Assembly (NCBI RefSeq): GCF_020520425.1
Contig: NC_079492.1
Location: 141,674,361-141,738,360, forward strand
Length of the DNA stretch: 64,000 nt
Direction: 5' to 3'
Source of the DNA: Spinacia oleracea
Lineage: Eukaryota > Streptophyta > Magnoliopsida > Caryophyllales > Amaranthaceae
Shown in pieces: positions 49,456-61,929 of the stretch. A program made the position numbers and the translations under genes. Under the pieces are notes generated by a model. The model was not told the origin of the DNA and did no database searches. It saw only the letters and a program-made list of their open reading frames with translations. Positions within the stretch are counted from its first letter, which is position 1; the number at the start of each line of letters is the position of its first letter.

Positions 49456-50962
49456 CTCATGTCCTTCATATATTGAATATGAGATGACTTAAGTTATTGA
49501 GCCAAGTGGAGTATTGAGGTTGGTTTGCTAGTACTAGGTTGGTAATATAATTATATATTATCAATCAATACTTAACACTTTAGCACTTTGCACGATCCAT
49601 TTAATGACATGACATACTTAACATTAATTTTTTTTGCGGTTATTAATTAATTAATATTTCGGTATTAATTAATTAATTATTTTAAATAGGATAATACCAA
49701 GGGAAATTATTTAGTAACTGTCATATTGGTTTTCCTATTTAATCTAATGCATTAGGTTAATGTTATTAATTACGTTTTTCATATTTCTCAGAATGTCAGT
49801 TTCTTCCAAAATACATGTTCATGGGAATGGTTGAATTTGTTGTATTCCATTCGTGATTAGGGAATACTGGGGGTGGATTAGCTTTGAATCCCATCAACAG
49901 TATAGCGGGGGCTAATATTATCTTAAGGACATAGATTAATTCGCCCTAATCTAGTTTCTGTATTTTACGTTTTCATAATTCAAAATATAGTTATTAACAG
50001 TTAGTTGTTTCAGTTATAAAATATCCAATAAGCTAATTTTTTTTTCAAAAAGCTCCTCCTATGATCTTTTTGTAAAAGACCACTTTGGATGAAAAAAAAT
50101 CTTCCAAACAGCTTCTAATAACGCCTAAATAACTTTTCAAAAAAGTCAACAAGCTAATTTGTATCGAAAAAATCATTTTGCTCAAAAAATTAAATCTACG
50201 ATCCTAATTGAACATGGCCTATAAGTTAGATTTTGAAACATTTGATACTTAATTAATTTATTACAGAGTTACAAATTTGAATTCCCCTCTCCATTTGTAA
50301 CTTGTAATTACATATTTTCTAGACCATACTTTTGTGAATGGTTCTAACTAGTTTTTAATAATTCACAATGAAAAGTAGCAGAGTCTTTTCGCAACACGGA
50401 CCCCAATTCCCATATGTGGTTAATTAATCGAAGTGCAATATGAAAATCTCCAAATGATGATTCTCAACTACTACAAGACCACGAGAGAAAAGCCACAAAT
50501 TTTATTATGAAATTATAAGATGGTTAATGGTTTAAAGGTGTGATGTGGCCATTAGCATGGTTAACCCTTGGCTTATTTCAACTGTTAATTAGTGGCAACT
50601 TTTAATTAGCTATTCTTCACATTATAATATGGACCAATTTGATTTGTGGCTCAACGAACAAAGTAACAGACATTTGGAGTTTGGATTGTATTTTAATACA
50701 TACTTCATATTCAAAAGATTATGGGACATTTTGGCTAAAAGTCTTCTAAAGTAAGCATTATACTATGTAGATGTCACGTGTGTTTGTCACATGGTGGTGA
50801 AAGACACCACAAATTTTCAGGTACATTTGTCCATACAACCCTTATGTTTTCCGTAACCCTTTTGTTTTAGTCTTCAAATAATGTTATTTTTCTTTCAACA
50901 AAAATTAAATTCGACGAAGGCTATTGTCAAAATATCATTTGCATAAAGGATACGTGCCTTGT
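49456..50962. other. Intergenic, nothing recognised
   Basis: AT-rich sequence with no supported gene, RNA or element end. Confidence 0.5.
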
Positions 50963-50971
50963 CTTACTTAA

Positions 50972-51296
50972 CACAAATTCTTATTTACAAGAATTATACA
51001 ATAAATATTGTACATCGGAGTAAAAGTTAACTCAAAATGCTTAAAAGTTAAGCTTATATATGTAAAAGTTATCTATTTTTTAGTGATAAATTTTTTCATT
51101 TTAAATAAACTTATTTCTTCAAAATCTATAATAATGTATAAAATTAATCATTGAACTCTTTAAAATGTTTATCTATCAACTTTTTTTACTAATATAAAAA
51201 TTAATCAAAACTTAGTTAAAGTTACGAAAAATTGGGTAAAAGTTATCTTGGTGTACAATAAATTTATTGTACACCTTGTGCACGCAAGACCTTTTG
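50972..51296. mobile_element. Mutator-like MITE, family A copy 2 (inverted), 9-bp TSD
   Basis: Exact 9-mer cttacttaa at 50963-50971 and 51297-51305. It is the reverse complement of 24435-24755 over its full length, including the gtacaataaatttattgtac palindrome and the ttttactccg/cggagtaaaa region. 325 bp, non-coding. Confidence 0.85.
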
Positions 51297-51299
51297 CTT

Positions 51300-53710
51300 A
51301 CTTAATCATTGAATCAAGATTATCATTGATACTCTAATTATTCTATCGGGACTTCTTTTTTCCAACTATGAAGCTAGGGTAGTAATGATCGAATAGGTAG
51401 TCCGTAGTTTTCAACATCTAACATGGTATCACAGCTAAGGTAGATCAAGCTTCCATAAATTTATTAGTCTTTTATTTTCTGGGAATAGTGGTACGCTTAT
51501 TCACTACGTCTTCCGCTTTTATTTTCTTTGCGTACACCATATTCGAATTATTTTGTTAGAATTGTTTGTTCGTTTGTCTTATTAACATAGGATCGTAATA
51601 TTAATAAACACCTTCCGTCCCAATTTAGTCATTACACTTACTTTTGCATAAAGTTTTAGGTGTAAGTGGTTGTTTAGTTATCAATTGTTACTTTATTGAA
51701 AATGTAGATGTGATAGGAGTTAGTAGATGTATTTTTTTAGTTGAATGAGAGAGGGTGTGAGGAAAAAAAAATAGTGGGAAAAGAGAGACAATATAATAAT
51801 TGTGGGGCCATTCCTAATTTAGAAGTGTAACACCTAATCTGGGACGGATGAAAAAGAAAAGTGTAACAAGTAACAACTAATCTGGGACGGAGGGAGTATC
51901 ATCATAGTAATATCATGGGTACACCCCTCCCTCCTCGCGTGGTATTGCACCACTTCAGGCCACTCGTCCCCCGCCTCCATCACCTCGAGTCACCTGTAGC
52001 CAACACGGAATTTTTAAACCAAACCCAAGATATGGCCTCACTATGCAACCCACTGGTCCGCTCCTAACTTGCTCACTCGTTCCCGAAAATCACAAGCTTG
52101 CCTTGACTGACCATAATTGGAATGTGGCGATGCAAGATGAATATGGTGCTTTAATTAATATTGGGACATGAGATCTGATGCTTAAACCTACGTAGGTGAA
52201 TATTATTAATTGCATGTGGATTTTTTCTCATTAAGGAAATGATAAAGGTGACCTTCTACGGCACAAAGCTAGACTTGTTTGTGATGGCAGGTCACAGGAA
52301 AAAGGAGTTGATTGTGATGAAGCATTTAGCTCGGTGGTCAAACCGACAACTATTCGCACCGTTTTGAGCCTTGCTATGGCAAGGCGTTGGTCCGTACCAA
52401 CTTACATGGTGATCTCCAGGAAACATTTTATATGCATGAACCACCAAGTTTTGTAGACAAACGTGATCCAATTATGTCGGCTTGCTCCGCAAAGCGCATT
52501 ATGGCTTAAAACAGGCTCCTCGTGTATGGTACCAATATTTTGCACATTTTCTATTACAAATGGGTTTTGTCATTGCAAAAAATGACACCTCTTTGTTTAC
52601 TTTTAAGCATGGTGAAGATATGACTTACCTATTACTTTGTGTTGATGATATTATTTTGTGCACCTCATCTGATGCTTTGTGTGGCCGATTGATATTCCAT
52701 TTGAAAACAAAGTTCTCGATGTCTGATTTGGGGCCTCTGAATTACTTTTTGCGAAATTTTTTATCCCGTAATCCTACTTATATGATTCTCTGTCAGCAAA
52801 AGTATGAACATAAAATTTTGGAATGTGCAGACATGAAGACTTGTAAGCCTAATGCCACTCCTGTTAACACCAATGCAAAGCTTAGTGCAGATGTCGGTCC
52901 TCCTGTGGCGGACCCAACTCAGTACCCCAGACTGGCAGGTGCTCTACATTACCTTACTTTTACTCGCCCTGACATTGTCTATTCGGTACAACAAGTGTAT
53001 CTTTTTATGCATGATCCACGGGAGCCTCATTTGTATGCATTAAAGCGTATCCTGCGTTATATTCAAGACACCATTGATCTCAGACTACACTTATATCCTA
53101 TTTCTACTTTGCGCTTGATTACTTATACTGATGCAGATTGGGGTTTGTCCTAACACTCATCATTCAACTTCAGCATAGTGTTGTTTCTTAGGTGACAATC
53201 TTATTTCGTGGTCTACTAAGCGTCATCCTACTCTTTCTAGGTCAAGTGCAGAGGCATATTGGTTACATAACCTTCTCCTAGAGTTACATTGCTCTATGCG
53301 TCAGATACCATTATTTATTGTGATAATGTTAATGCTATTTATTTATCCAGCAACCCCGTCCAACAACAGCACACCAAACATATGAAGATGGACATCCATT
53401 TTGTTCGCGAGAAAGTGACGATGGATCAGGTACGGGTGTTGCATGTTCTTTCGCGATATCAGTTTGCAGACATTTTCACAAAGAGTCTTCCTCAACAATT
53501 GTTTTTGGATTTCAAATCCAGTCTTAGCGTACGACCTCCTTCCACTACGACTGCGGGTGTGCGATAGAGATATAAATCTCTTAGGATACTTGATGTATAT
53601 AGACTTCTAAGTCATACTAGTGTACCTAATTCTATTATGACTCATAATGTTATCCTTATATATTTAATCAATGAAATGCACTCTAATTCACGGAGTTTCA
53701 CAATATCTAA
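51300..53710 (+). mobile_element. Broken Ty1/copia LTR retrotransposon (fossil)
   Basis: A copia remnant. At 51424-51436 tggtatcacagct resembles the initiator-tRNA-Met primer site used by plant copia elements, directly after a sequence ending ctaaca. From about 52260 the + strand shows copia pol: reverse transcriptase with the CVDDIIL motif and the LKQAPRVWY motif, then RNase H-like parts (YTDADWGLS, and DIFTKSLP near the end). The 3' side ends at about 53709 with atctaaca, matching the end before the primer site, so short LTRs are likely. gag, protease and integrase are absent or unrecognisable. It carries several breaks and is not functional. A Stowaway-like MITE sits inside. Confidence 0.8.
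51609..51896. mobile_element. Stowaway-like MITE nested in the copia fossil
   Basis: Starts caccttccgtcccaatttag and ends ctgggacggagggag followed by TA; the ends are inverted copies with a few differences. The right end has an extra partial copy (acctaatctgggacggatga just before). About 288 bp, non-coding. It lies between the primer site and the pol region, so it is younger than the retrotransposon. Confidence 0.75.
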
Positions 53711-53881
53711 CAAGTTTTAATTTCGCATTAGTATAAATTATAAAAATGTACATAAAATGAATGCAATGAGATCCCACAAGTTAATATTTGTTTTTCTATT
53801 ATTTATACTACCAATTACGGTCAAAGCATATAAATAGTAAACATGAGGAACTTTTTTATATGGGGGCATGAGGAACTTTAT
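53711..53881. other. Short gap between copia fossil and next element
   Basis: AT-rich, no feature recognised. Confidence 0.5.
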
Positions 53882-54285
53882 GGCCCTATTTGGTTCAATA
53901 TTAGTAAAGGAAGGGAAGAGAAGAGAACGGAAGGGAAGAGAAAGGAAAGGAAATAAAATATATTTTCCCATGTTTGGTACGATGAAAGAAATGATAGGAA
54001 TCCCATGTTTGGTACAACATTAGTAAAGGAAGAGAAGGGAAGGAAAGAAAAAACGTGAGTTTAAGCTTTAATATTTTGTTTGACAGATTTAATTTTTCTT
54101 TCCTTCCAAATTCCTCCAATTTTGGGAGGAAAGGAAAGTGAAACTTTTATACAGTGAGCTTTCCTTCCAATTCCCTTCATTTCCTTTCACTTTCCATATA
54201 ATTTTTTGAACCAAATACAAGAAACGTTATTTTTCCTTTCCTTTCTTTTCTTTTCCTTCCAATTCCTCCCAACCAAATAAAGCCT
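53882..54285. mobile_element. Candidate hAT-like MITE (gaag/cttc-rich arms)
   Basis: Starts ggccctatttggttcaatat and ends, reversed, ggctttatttggttgggagg, an inverted terminus for about 16 bp. The arms are ggaagggaagag repeats and their complement ttccttccaattcc, so the element can fold into a long hairpin. About 404 bp. No clean 8-bp duplication was seen. Confidence 0.6.
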
Positions 54286-54346
54286 ATGTAACCTAGCAAG
54301 TAGCTTTCAATTTCCTTTGATCAAGCATCATTTTAATTACTCCGTA

Positions 54347-54604
54347 CTCCCTCCGTCCCTTAATACTCGCACTGTTTTGACTTGACACGCTTGTCAATGC
54401 ACAACTTTGACCACCAATATCTTTAACAACATATTATAAAAACTTATAAAAATATTAATATTTTGAAAATATATTAAGATGAAGCCAACAATATATTATA
54501 TACTAACATTTATTTTCATATACTAGAAATAAAATAGGATCAAAGTGAATTATGTGAATAGTGTAAAAAGTCAAAACGGTACAAGTATTAAGGGACAAAG
54601 GGAG
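54347..54604. mobile_element. Stowaway-like MITE, complete copy
   Basis: Starts ctccctccgtcccttaatac and ends gtattaagggacaaagggag, with TA on both sides. 258 bp. The truncated copy at 24014-24203 belongs to the same subfamily. Confidence 0.9.
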
Positions 54605-55874
54605 TATTTGCTAAAACTAGACATATAATCAAATCAAGATCTTGAGAAGTAAAAACCATGTGGATCCCCTACTTAGAAAATCCAATCTCAAATTAACATA
54701 TTTTTTGTTTAATATTTATAACGAAAAAGGGAGGACAACTTTTGGTAAAGGCTCTCAAACATCACGTATGAACAATAAAATTAACTACTAAAACCACCAA
54801 TCCCATGATCCATCACCCTATTACAACAACCCTAAAAAATAAGAGCACCCAACTTAATAAATTCAAGGTTTTTGGGCATTGCCTCCCAATACAACATTTC
54901 ATATGGCCCACATTTGTCTCTTTTAGGAGCTTTGATCCCTACTACTACACTCTACTCACATTTTGCCTTACTTCACTACCAATATTATACTAATCCTACC
55001 AATATTATACTAATCCTATTGTATTTTAGTACTAGTTTCTAATAACCCCATTTTATAAAGGAAAAAGATATGCATAGCCTTTAGGCCTTTAGAGTTTCTA
55101 GAGGCTATCTTGAAACGAAACGTAGAACTATTGAGCATTAATAAGAGTTCTTGCATGTTAAAAAAAAAGAGTTAACGATATATGAAATGCGGATATTCTG
55201 TCCCACAATTTGTATTTCATTTATATGTTACTTTCTTCTAGGTTGATATTGTATTTGATCATCACTTTTTATTTTGCAACAAAAAGAAGAAAGTGGCACG
55301 TATTGTGGAATAAGGGATTTTAATTCCGATAAATGCAACCCTTATAATTGCGAATAAGCATTTTAAATTAAGATTAATTTAATCATGTGTCAATAGAATG
55401 TTTCGTTTTAGCTTTTTTTTATAGGTAGCACTTACAATTGCATACATGCATATATATTTTCCTTGATAACAATATCAATTAATAATATGATTTTGTCAGT
55501 TTAGTGTATAAAATTAAAAGAAGAAATACGCATCCTTTCACACATTAGGACTTTGTATAAATACAGAGCTAAATAATTTGTTATGAATAACTCTATGCAT
55601 GGTACAACAAAACTACTAAGTATTAATTTGTCTATGTGCTTGTCCATTATGAGCAAATGCGTAAAAGAAACCCTTAAATGTTTTTTTTAACAAAACCCTT
55701 ACTAATAAGTTACGGAGGACATACTACATCAATTGTACGTTAAAAGATCCCTCATATTCATATACGGAGTGTCGGAGTAGCTATTTTTGTAGGGGTCAAA
55801 TAGCTAATAGTATATCAAACGTTAATACTCCGTATATTTTTGTGGTAATGAATACGGAGTACAATTTAAAAATA
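54605..55874. other. Intergenic, nothing recognised
   Basis: AT-rich. The 17-mer accaatattatactaatcc is repeated in tandem at about 54978-55015. No gene supported. Confidence 0.5.
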
Positions 55875-56202
55875 CTCCCTCCGTCCCGGAATACTCGACC
55901 CGGTTTGACCGGCACAGAGTTTAAGGGACTTGAATTGACTTATTTAATTTAATAGGTAGTAGTTGATAGTGGGGTATTATTTGAATGTAGTTAGTGGGAA
56001 ATGTGTGAAGGGGTGGGGTTGGGGGAGAGTAGGGGTTGAATTTTTAATTATTTTTTGTATGGAGTAGGGGGTAGGTGGGTTAATAGGGGTGGAGTAAGAA
56101 ATAATATAATATTGTTAGAATATTTCCATTTTTAGAAACAGGTCAAGTATTAAGGGACGGCCCGATAAGGAAAACAGGTCAAGTATTCCGGGACGGAGGG
56201 AG
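55875..56202. mobile_element. Stowaway-like MITE, near-perfect ends
   Basis: Starts ctccctccgtcccggaatac and ends gtattccgggacggagggag, about 25 bp inverted with one mismatch, TA on both sides. An extra partial terminus (aggtcaagtattaagggacg) precedes the right end. 328 bp, non-coding, about 560 bp upstream of the SMO1 start codon. Confidence 0.92.
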
Positions 56203-56556
56203 TAGCTAATTTATCAAACATTAATAGGTTGATGGTTTACCCTGAAATTCAAAATATATTTTTTTACAAAAAACCCAAAATTACAATGATAGTCGAATAA
56301 ATTTACATACTTTAAAGATATATTTAATGTTTATACGAAGTATACAACACAATCCGGATACAGATCCATACTATTAATCTGATTTTCATCCATTAATAAT
56401 TATTTTGACAACTCTATTAAATCGATTTTTTTTCCTTAAAATAAGTGAAAATAAAATAAACAGAACAAGACGAACCCTTTGAAAAGGACAACCTCTCACT
56501 CAGTTCTTTGTACTTTCCCACCATAATATTCCACCTAAACACTAAATACGATCCTC

Positions 56557-56570
56557 TCCTTTAAATATCA
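56557..56570 (+). promoter_or_regulatory. Possible TATA element of SMO1
   Basis: ctcctttaaatatca lies about 195 bp before the SMO1 ATG, followed by pyrimidine-rich DNA and a CAACATT triplet repeat (56695-56713) in the presumed leader. Chosen by position and AT character only. Confidence 0.3.
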
Positions 56571-56759
56571 ATCACTTCTTCTCCTTTGCCAATTGCCAGC
56601 CCAGTCCAGCACACCAAAAACAGCATCCAACAAAAAAACAAAAACCAAATTTTTTTTTTAAAAAAAAACTCAAAAAAACACAGATACATTCATTCAACAT
56701 TCAACATTCAACATCATACGGATTACTCTGCTATTTTTCTCTCTCCAGAAAATTCAACA

Positions 56760-59700
56760 ATGTTGCCTTACACTACAATCGGAGAAGCCGAAGCAGCGTT
56801 AAATCGAAGTCTCACATTTGCAGAAACCCTTTGGTTTAATTACTCTGCTAATAAATCAGATTATTTTTTGTATTGTCACAACATTGTCTTCCTTTTCGTC
56901 ATTTTCTCTCTCATCCCAATCCCTCTCGTTGTCGCCGAGCTTCTTCGCGCTGCCAATGTCGAGCGCTACAAAATCCAGCCTAAAGTCAGATTATCGTTTG
57001 CTGAGATCATGGATTGTTATAAGACCGTTATGAAGATGTTCTTCTTTGTTGTGGGCCCTCTTCAACTCGTCTCCTATCCTTCTGTTCAGGTCAGTTTTTT
57101 TGTTTTTTTATAATTCTTATTTTTTGAGTAATTGTGTTGCTGGGTTTTAATTAATTTGTGCTTTTATGAAGCGGATTTTTTTTTTCTTTTTTGATGATTT
57201 TGTTGAAAAGTTCTAGCAGTTTTGTTGTGGTTGGGTGCATGTTGATGCTTTTTAATCATATGCTTGATTTAACTGTTGTATTGATAATCTGATTCTTATG
57301 TTTGTGGTAATGATTACGATTTTCGGGTTAATCAGGAAGTTGTTTCAAGTGATTTTGATTTAGATTTGGCAACTTTTTGTGTTAATTGGTGTTTGATGTG
57401 TGAATTTGATATGTATGTTAATAAGATTCGGGGATTGATTTTACTGAGAATGTTGATTTTTACTGCATTGGTGGAAACTAATCATCAAAATTTCGTGCAA
57501 TTGGAGGATGAAAGTAATAGATTGAACAAAAATAGAAGCTACTATATTAGAAGTTGATTTTGCAATTTTTTTATTTATTGTTTCTTTGTATTGAGTGATT
57601 GATAGCTTATGATCAGGGGAACTAAAATTATTGATTATGATATGTGGCAGTTGATTGGGATAAGGACAGGACTGCCATTGCCGTCAGGGTGGGAGATATT
57701 GATCCAATTAGCTGTATATTTCGTAGTTGAAGATTACACAAACTATTGGGTGCATAGGTTTTTACATTGCAAATGGGGGTACGAGAACATTCACAAGGTG
57801 CACCATGAGTATACTGCTCCAATTGGTTTTGCAGCACCGTATGCACATTGGGCTGAGATTTTGATCCTTGGGATTCCATCGTTTCTTGGCCCTGCATTGG
57901 TTCCGGGTCACATGATTACGTTTTGGTGTTGGATTGCTACGAGACAGATTGAGGCGATTGAAACCCATAGTGGGTACGCATGCTTATGGCCCTCCTTTCT
58001 TTTCTTTTTTCATTTTTGTGATGGTCATTCATTTTAACATAATAATGATGTTAAACAGTTGATTATCGCCTTTTACACTTCTTTTCTTTCATGTTCTAAG
58101 TAGGATATCAAGAAAGTGATTTGGATTTAATGGATCTTTATTAGCACCATGCCTCTTATCCACTGTGAATATAATCAAAAGCCTGATTTCTTTTTTTGAC
58201 TCATTGTACACCTTTTGAATTACACATTGCTTTCCTAACTGTATCTATTGATGAACTGTTAAATTAGTGCTTTAGCTTTAAAGCCTTTAATCATTGACTT
58301 AATGATGAATGTGGGTATTAGTATTAGATTTATGTGGTTTACTGTTCTCTTCGGGCCCTAAAATAGAAGTTGACATTGTAACTATGTACTAGTATATTAT
58401 ATATCTATATATGTATTGACACAGTCTTTCGGTATTATAACAGATTGCATGTCTTTCATGTCCCCAGCAACATTTGCCTAGTCAAGTAGTCACACCCTGA
58501 TAAATATATGTTCAATCTGTTAGTTTTTGCATGTCATGCCATGACTCGTTGCTACGAATCCTCACGAGTGAAATAGTTACCCTTAGTTACTAGCTGCATT
58601 GATTTCAGTACCAAGTGTTGCTGCTTGTCAAAGAAATTGCAACACAATCACATTCATTGTATTTGGGTTCTCGTTTGTTGTCAGGCCCCTTTCCCGCTTG
58701 TTCATATACGGAGTAGTTATATTTTTGCTTGGAACATGTTTTGTGTGTGTAGTAATTAAGTCCTATAAAATTCTATTGGTGTAGTTACTGGTAAAAAGGG
58801 GAGAAATTAACTGGAGAAATCTACACAGGGGTTGCTAACATTTTGTCATACAACAACAACAACAAAGCCTTAGTCCCAAAATGATTTGGGGTCGGCTAAC
58901 ATGAATCGTCATAGTTTTGCTAACATTTTGTCATCTTCAGACAAAAACTTCTTCTTTGATGAGTACATACTTTTTGTCATAGTTTTGGACATTTAACTGT
59001 TTAAGATATCAGGGGTTATCAACTAATCATCCATCATGAGCAGGGTGTGGGATGGGATTGTAACCTTTGAGGAATTCCTAATCCCTAGGAATAGATTGTA
59101 ATTTTAGGGATGTTTTCACCATATTCCTGGAGTTTTGTAGAACATTAAGTGGGGAAATCGTGATTTCTTAGGGTCTTTTTCAGATATTATAGACCCGTTT
59201 CAATGGATTGCCAGTTTAGAAGGTGCTTATTGACCGACGAAGTACAACACTTAGCCTTTCATTTGCTTATATGAGGAAATTAACTGGAGAAAATAAATAT
59301 AGTTTCCCCTGAGTACCTGCAGAAAGATTTTGAATCTCCTCTTTATCTGATTGGCATAATCCTGAACCTACTTTCTCTTTTTGCCTGTCTAGAATCCAGA
59401 AGGTATGGCTATTTTTCTTGGAGAAGGATATAATGATGTTAAATACTCCATAATGATTTTTTGCAACATACTGGGTTTGGATATGCTTGATTAGATTTGG
59501 TTGTACAAGTGTGGTTCATATGTATACCTTTTTCTGTTTTCTTTTACTTTATTTTGGAGCATTTCACATGTTATTAGCTTTTTTGAAGGACATGTTATTA
59601 GCTTTTGGTTGTATGAATTTAATTTTTGTCATGATGTGAATCCTAGCATTATAGTTCTTGAATTTTCTTAATTCCACCATACCACAAATATAGTGTTTTG

Positions 59701-60728
59701 CAAACAGAGTAGAGATAACAATAATAAGATTGTATGTTAATCCTTGATCAATAACTACAAATTTGTTTGAATGTGGATTTCTGTCTTCTAAGGCATGAGA
59801 TTTTATAAATAAAATGATTAAGGTTTCTTGTGCCGAATAAATTAGCCCATGAGTTAAATATAAGACTTAAATAAATGATGGTTTATAGCGTGTACTTCCT
59901 AATCGAGCTGCATTAGTGTCTCACCTTTTGAAGTTTTCTGTATTATTCCTACTTGCCATCATGAAACTCACAGTGGTTGTGAATGGATTCTTTTGAGCTT
60001 TTTTGTCGGGGACTTTGGCTAAACATTTCATTGTTCGTTATCTTGATATGAATTTGCTGATCTGTTTTCTTGTAGATATGACTTTCCATGGAGCCCCACT
60101 AAATACATCCCATTTTATGGTGGTGCTGAGTACCATGATTACCATCATTACGTTGGAGGACAAAGCCAAAGCAATTTCGCTTCAGTCTTCACCTACTGTG
60201 ATTACATCTATGGGACTGATAAGGTGATTGCTTTGTGTTTCAAGTGATTATTAGTTTTCTTGTCAATTCATCTTTAAATACTCACTGCTCTTTCCTTTCT
60301 ATCCGTTGTCTTTTCAGGGATTTCGTTACCAGAAGAAGGTCCTTGCCAAGGTACACCATGGTGTCTTGTCAAACTCTTGTATACTTCATATATATTTGGC
60401 CTTCAGCCCTAATAGAAGTCATATATTAACAGTAGTTTCTATATAAACTTATCTCACTCGAATCCACTTCACCTGGTTGTTTAAAGCTTGATCAGTCTAA
60501 ATTTTGCTCATAAGAACAGAACAAGGTTATTGTAGTTTTATTGCAGCTCTGCATAACTTTCGTAGCAGTAGTGCATGTTTCAGTCATGTTACAGATCAGT
60601 TTGTAGGAGCTACAACCTTTACACTAAATTGTTTTTGATCTGTAAATAATCTCGGTGTATGGTTTTCTATGCAGTTGAAAGAAGAATCAAGCAGCAATGG
60701 CCAACAAAATGGGATAAAATTCGATTAG
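56760..60728 (+). CDS. SMO1: Sterol 4-alpha-methyl oxidase 1 (5 exons)
   Basis: ER membrane non-haem di-iron enzyme that oxidises the 4-alpha-methyl group of 4,4-dimethyl sterols (24-methylenecycloartanol in plants), the first step of C4 demethylation. Exons: 56760-57089, 57651-57973, 60076-60223, 60318-60350, 60675-60728; GT/AG borders, 295 aa (Arabidopsis SMO1-1 about 298). N-terminus MLPYTTIGEAEAALNRSLTF fits the family, followed by a membrane span (about 39-58, CHNIVFLFVIFSLIPIPLVV) and another near 90-105. The fatty-acid hydroxylase domain has three histidine boxes: HRFLH (145-149), HKVHH (158-162) and HDYHH (238-242), with EYTAPIGFAAPYAHW and IEAIETHSGYDFPW between. Unlike many ER enzymes the C-terminus (LKEESSSNGQQNGIKFD) has no clear KKXX signal. 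The open frame continues upstream of the chosen ATG, but only from a non-ATG codon in low-complexity leader. Intron 2 (57974-60075) carries a small LINE insertion. Confidence 0.96.
58850..58916 (-). mobile_element. 5'-truncated RTE LINE tail with 18-bp TSD (SMO1 intron 2)
   Basis: The perfect 18-mer ttgctaacattttgtcat occurs at 58832-58849 and 58917-58934. The 67-bp insert, read on the - strand, ends ...actaaggctttgttgttgtt, with a (GTT)n tail as in plant RTE LINEs; the body gttagccgaccccaaatcat is a widespread plant repeat. Only the extreme 3' end was copied. Confidence 0.8.
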
Positions 60729-61055
60729 GGATATCCGTGGCATTCTTTCTGTCTCTGTGGGTGGATTATCAGATATAGTTTTAAGGTAGATGACGCTCGC
60801 TAATCGCTATGCTGAGCTGATGGTTCAACTGTAACATGTGTAGTCTCAGCTGGGGGGTGAGGGGAAGGGGGTGGGGGATATGTAGTTTTATACCTTGCCT
60901 CTTGTAGTTATATGTTTTAATCCCTTTAATGGGTTGAAAAAAATATATATGAAGTGTTTATGGCCTTCTGTGTCTATTATAATGGGGGACTTTTTTGTGT
61001 TTGAATATCAATATTATAAACAGTGTTTTGTAAAAAAAAAAGTTCCTGAACATTA
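60729..61055. other. SMO1 3' flank
   Basis: Presumed 3' UTR with a G-rich patch at about 60850-60880. No separate poly(A) signal could be fixed. Nothing else recognised. Confidence 0.5.
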
Positions 61056-61160
61056 CTTCCTCCGTTTCTAAGTAATTGCCACTTTCACTTTTCGAGAACT
61101 AACTTTGACCTTTTATTTTTGGAAAGTAACTTTGACCTTTGGTTATTCTTAAAATATACT
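61056..61160. repeat. Single Stowaway-like end
   Basis: cttcctccgtttctaagtaa after TA resembles one MITE terminus. No partner end was found downstream. Confidence 0.4.
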
Positions 61161-61393
61161 CTGCAATACATTTAGGTTTAATAAATTATTTTAAAATGAA
61201 CAATTAAGAGGATAAACCCTCATCTCAGTAATAGGACCTCATCTCTGTTCTCCTCGTAAGAGGACTTCTCATTGATGTAGAAATGGAGGAGAGGAATGTT
61301 TTTTTAAAGATGAATAACATTCATCAAAGTAAAGACATATATGAAGTTCCACGGCTCGTTAGTCGAAGAGGAAATTTTGGCAAGTTGAATTTC

Positions 61394-61601
61394 GCCACGT
61401 AATTGTATGTTGGTTCAGTGGTGATTGGGGCTGAACTTGTCTGTTGTTTCAGTGGTGATTGAGGCTGAACTTGGTAGAGAGGACCCGTGTTCGATCCTCC
61501 GCAATAACAATTGGGAGGGGACTGAAACCTATCCACCCAAAACTCGCCCCGAATCCGGATTACCCCTAAGGGTGAACCGAGTGCTAACACCAAAACAAAA
61601 A
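61394..61601 (+). mobile_element. tRNA-derived SINE copy 2
   Basis: On the + strand: box A-like ggttcagtggtgattg, box B-like gtgttcgatcctcc, then the same body as the copy at 35321-35485 (aaaactcgccccgaatccgg, taagggtgaacc, gtgctaacacc) and an A-rich tail. The first about 40 bp (cagtggtgattg.ggctgaac) are duplicated in tandem, so the head is longer than in copy 1. Target duplication not clear. Confidence 0.8.
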
Positions 61602-61929
61602 AAAATATCTTTAAAAGATAATAAAACTAAAACAATATGTTTATGTTAAACAAAACACCAAGGAACCTATCCTTTACCTATTTCACACACTTCATTTTTA
61701 TCGTTAGTTGCATGGCTAGATAGTTGCCCTAAAACAGACCTAGTGCACTTATCGATAAAAGGCACTATATCCGTTTTAATGCACTTGTCTAAGGAGGTAT
61801 GAGTGTGGTTGAAGATGAAGTTGTTTTGACGTTTTCAAAGGTACTAAATTATACGTAGTAGATGGGAAGAGGGTTTTCCAAGAAAGGGAAATCTGATTTG
61901 AGTGGTGGATTTGATGGGTTTATGGGTAA
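61602..61929. other. Intergenic, nothing recognised
   Basis: AT-rich, no gene or element end. Confidence 0.45.

Noticed and set aside
56586-56759. 58-residue N-terminal extension of SMO1
   Set aside because: It would need a non-ATG start and is low-complexity leader; the ATG at 56760 matches the family.
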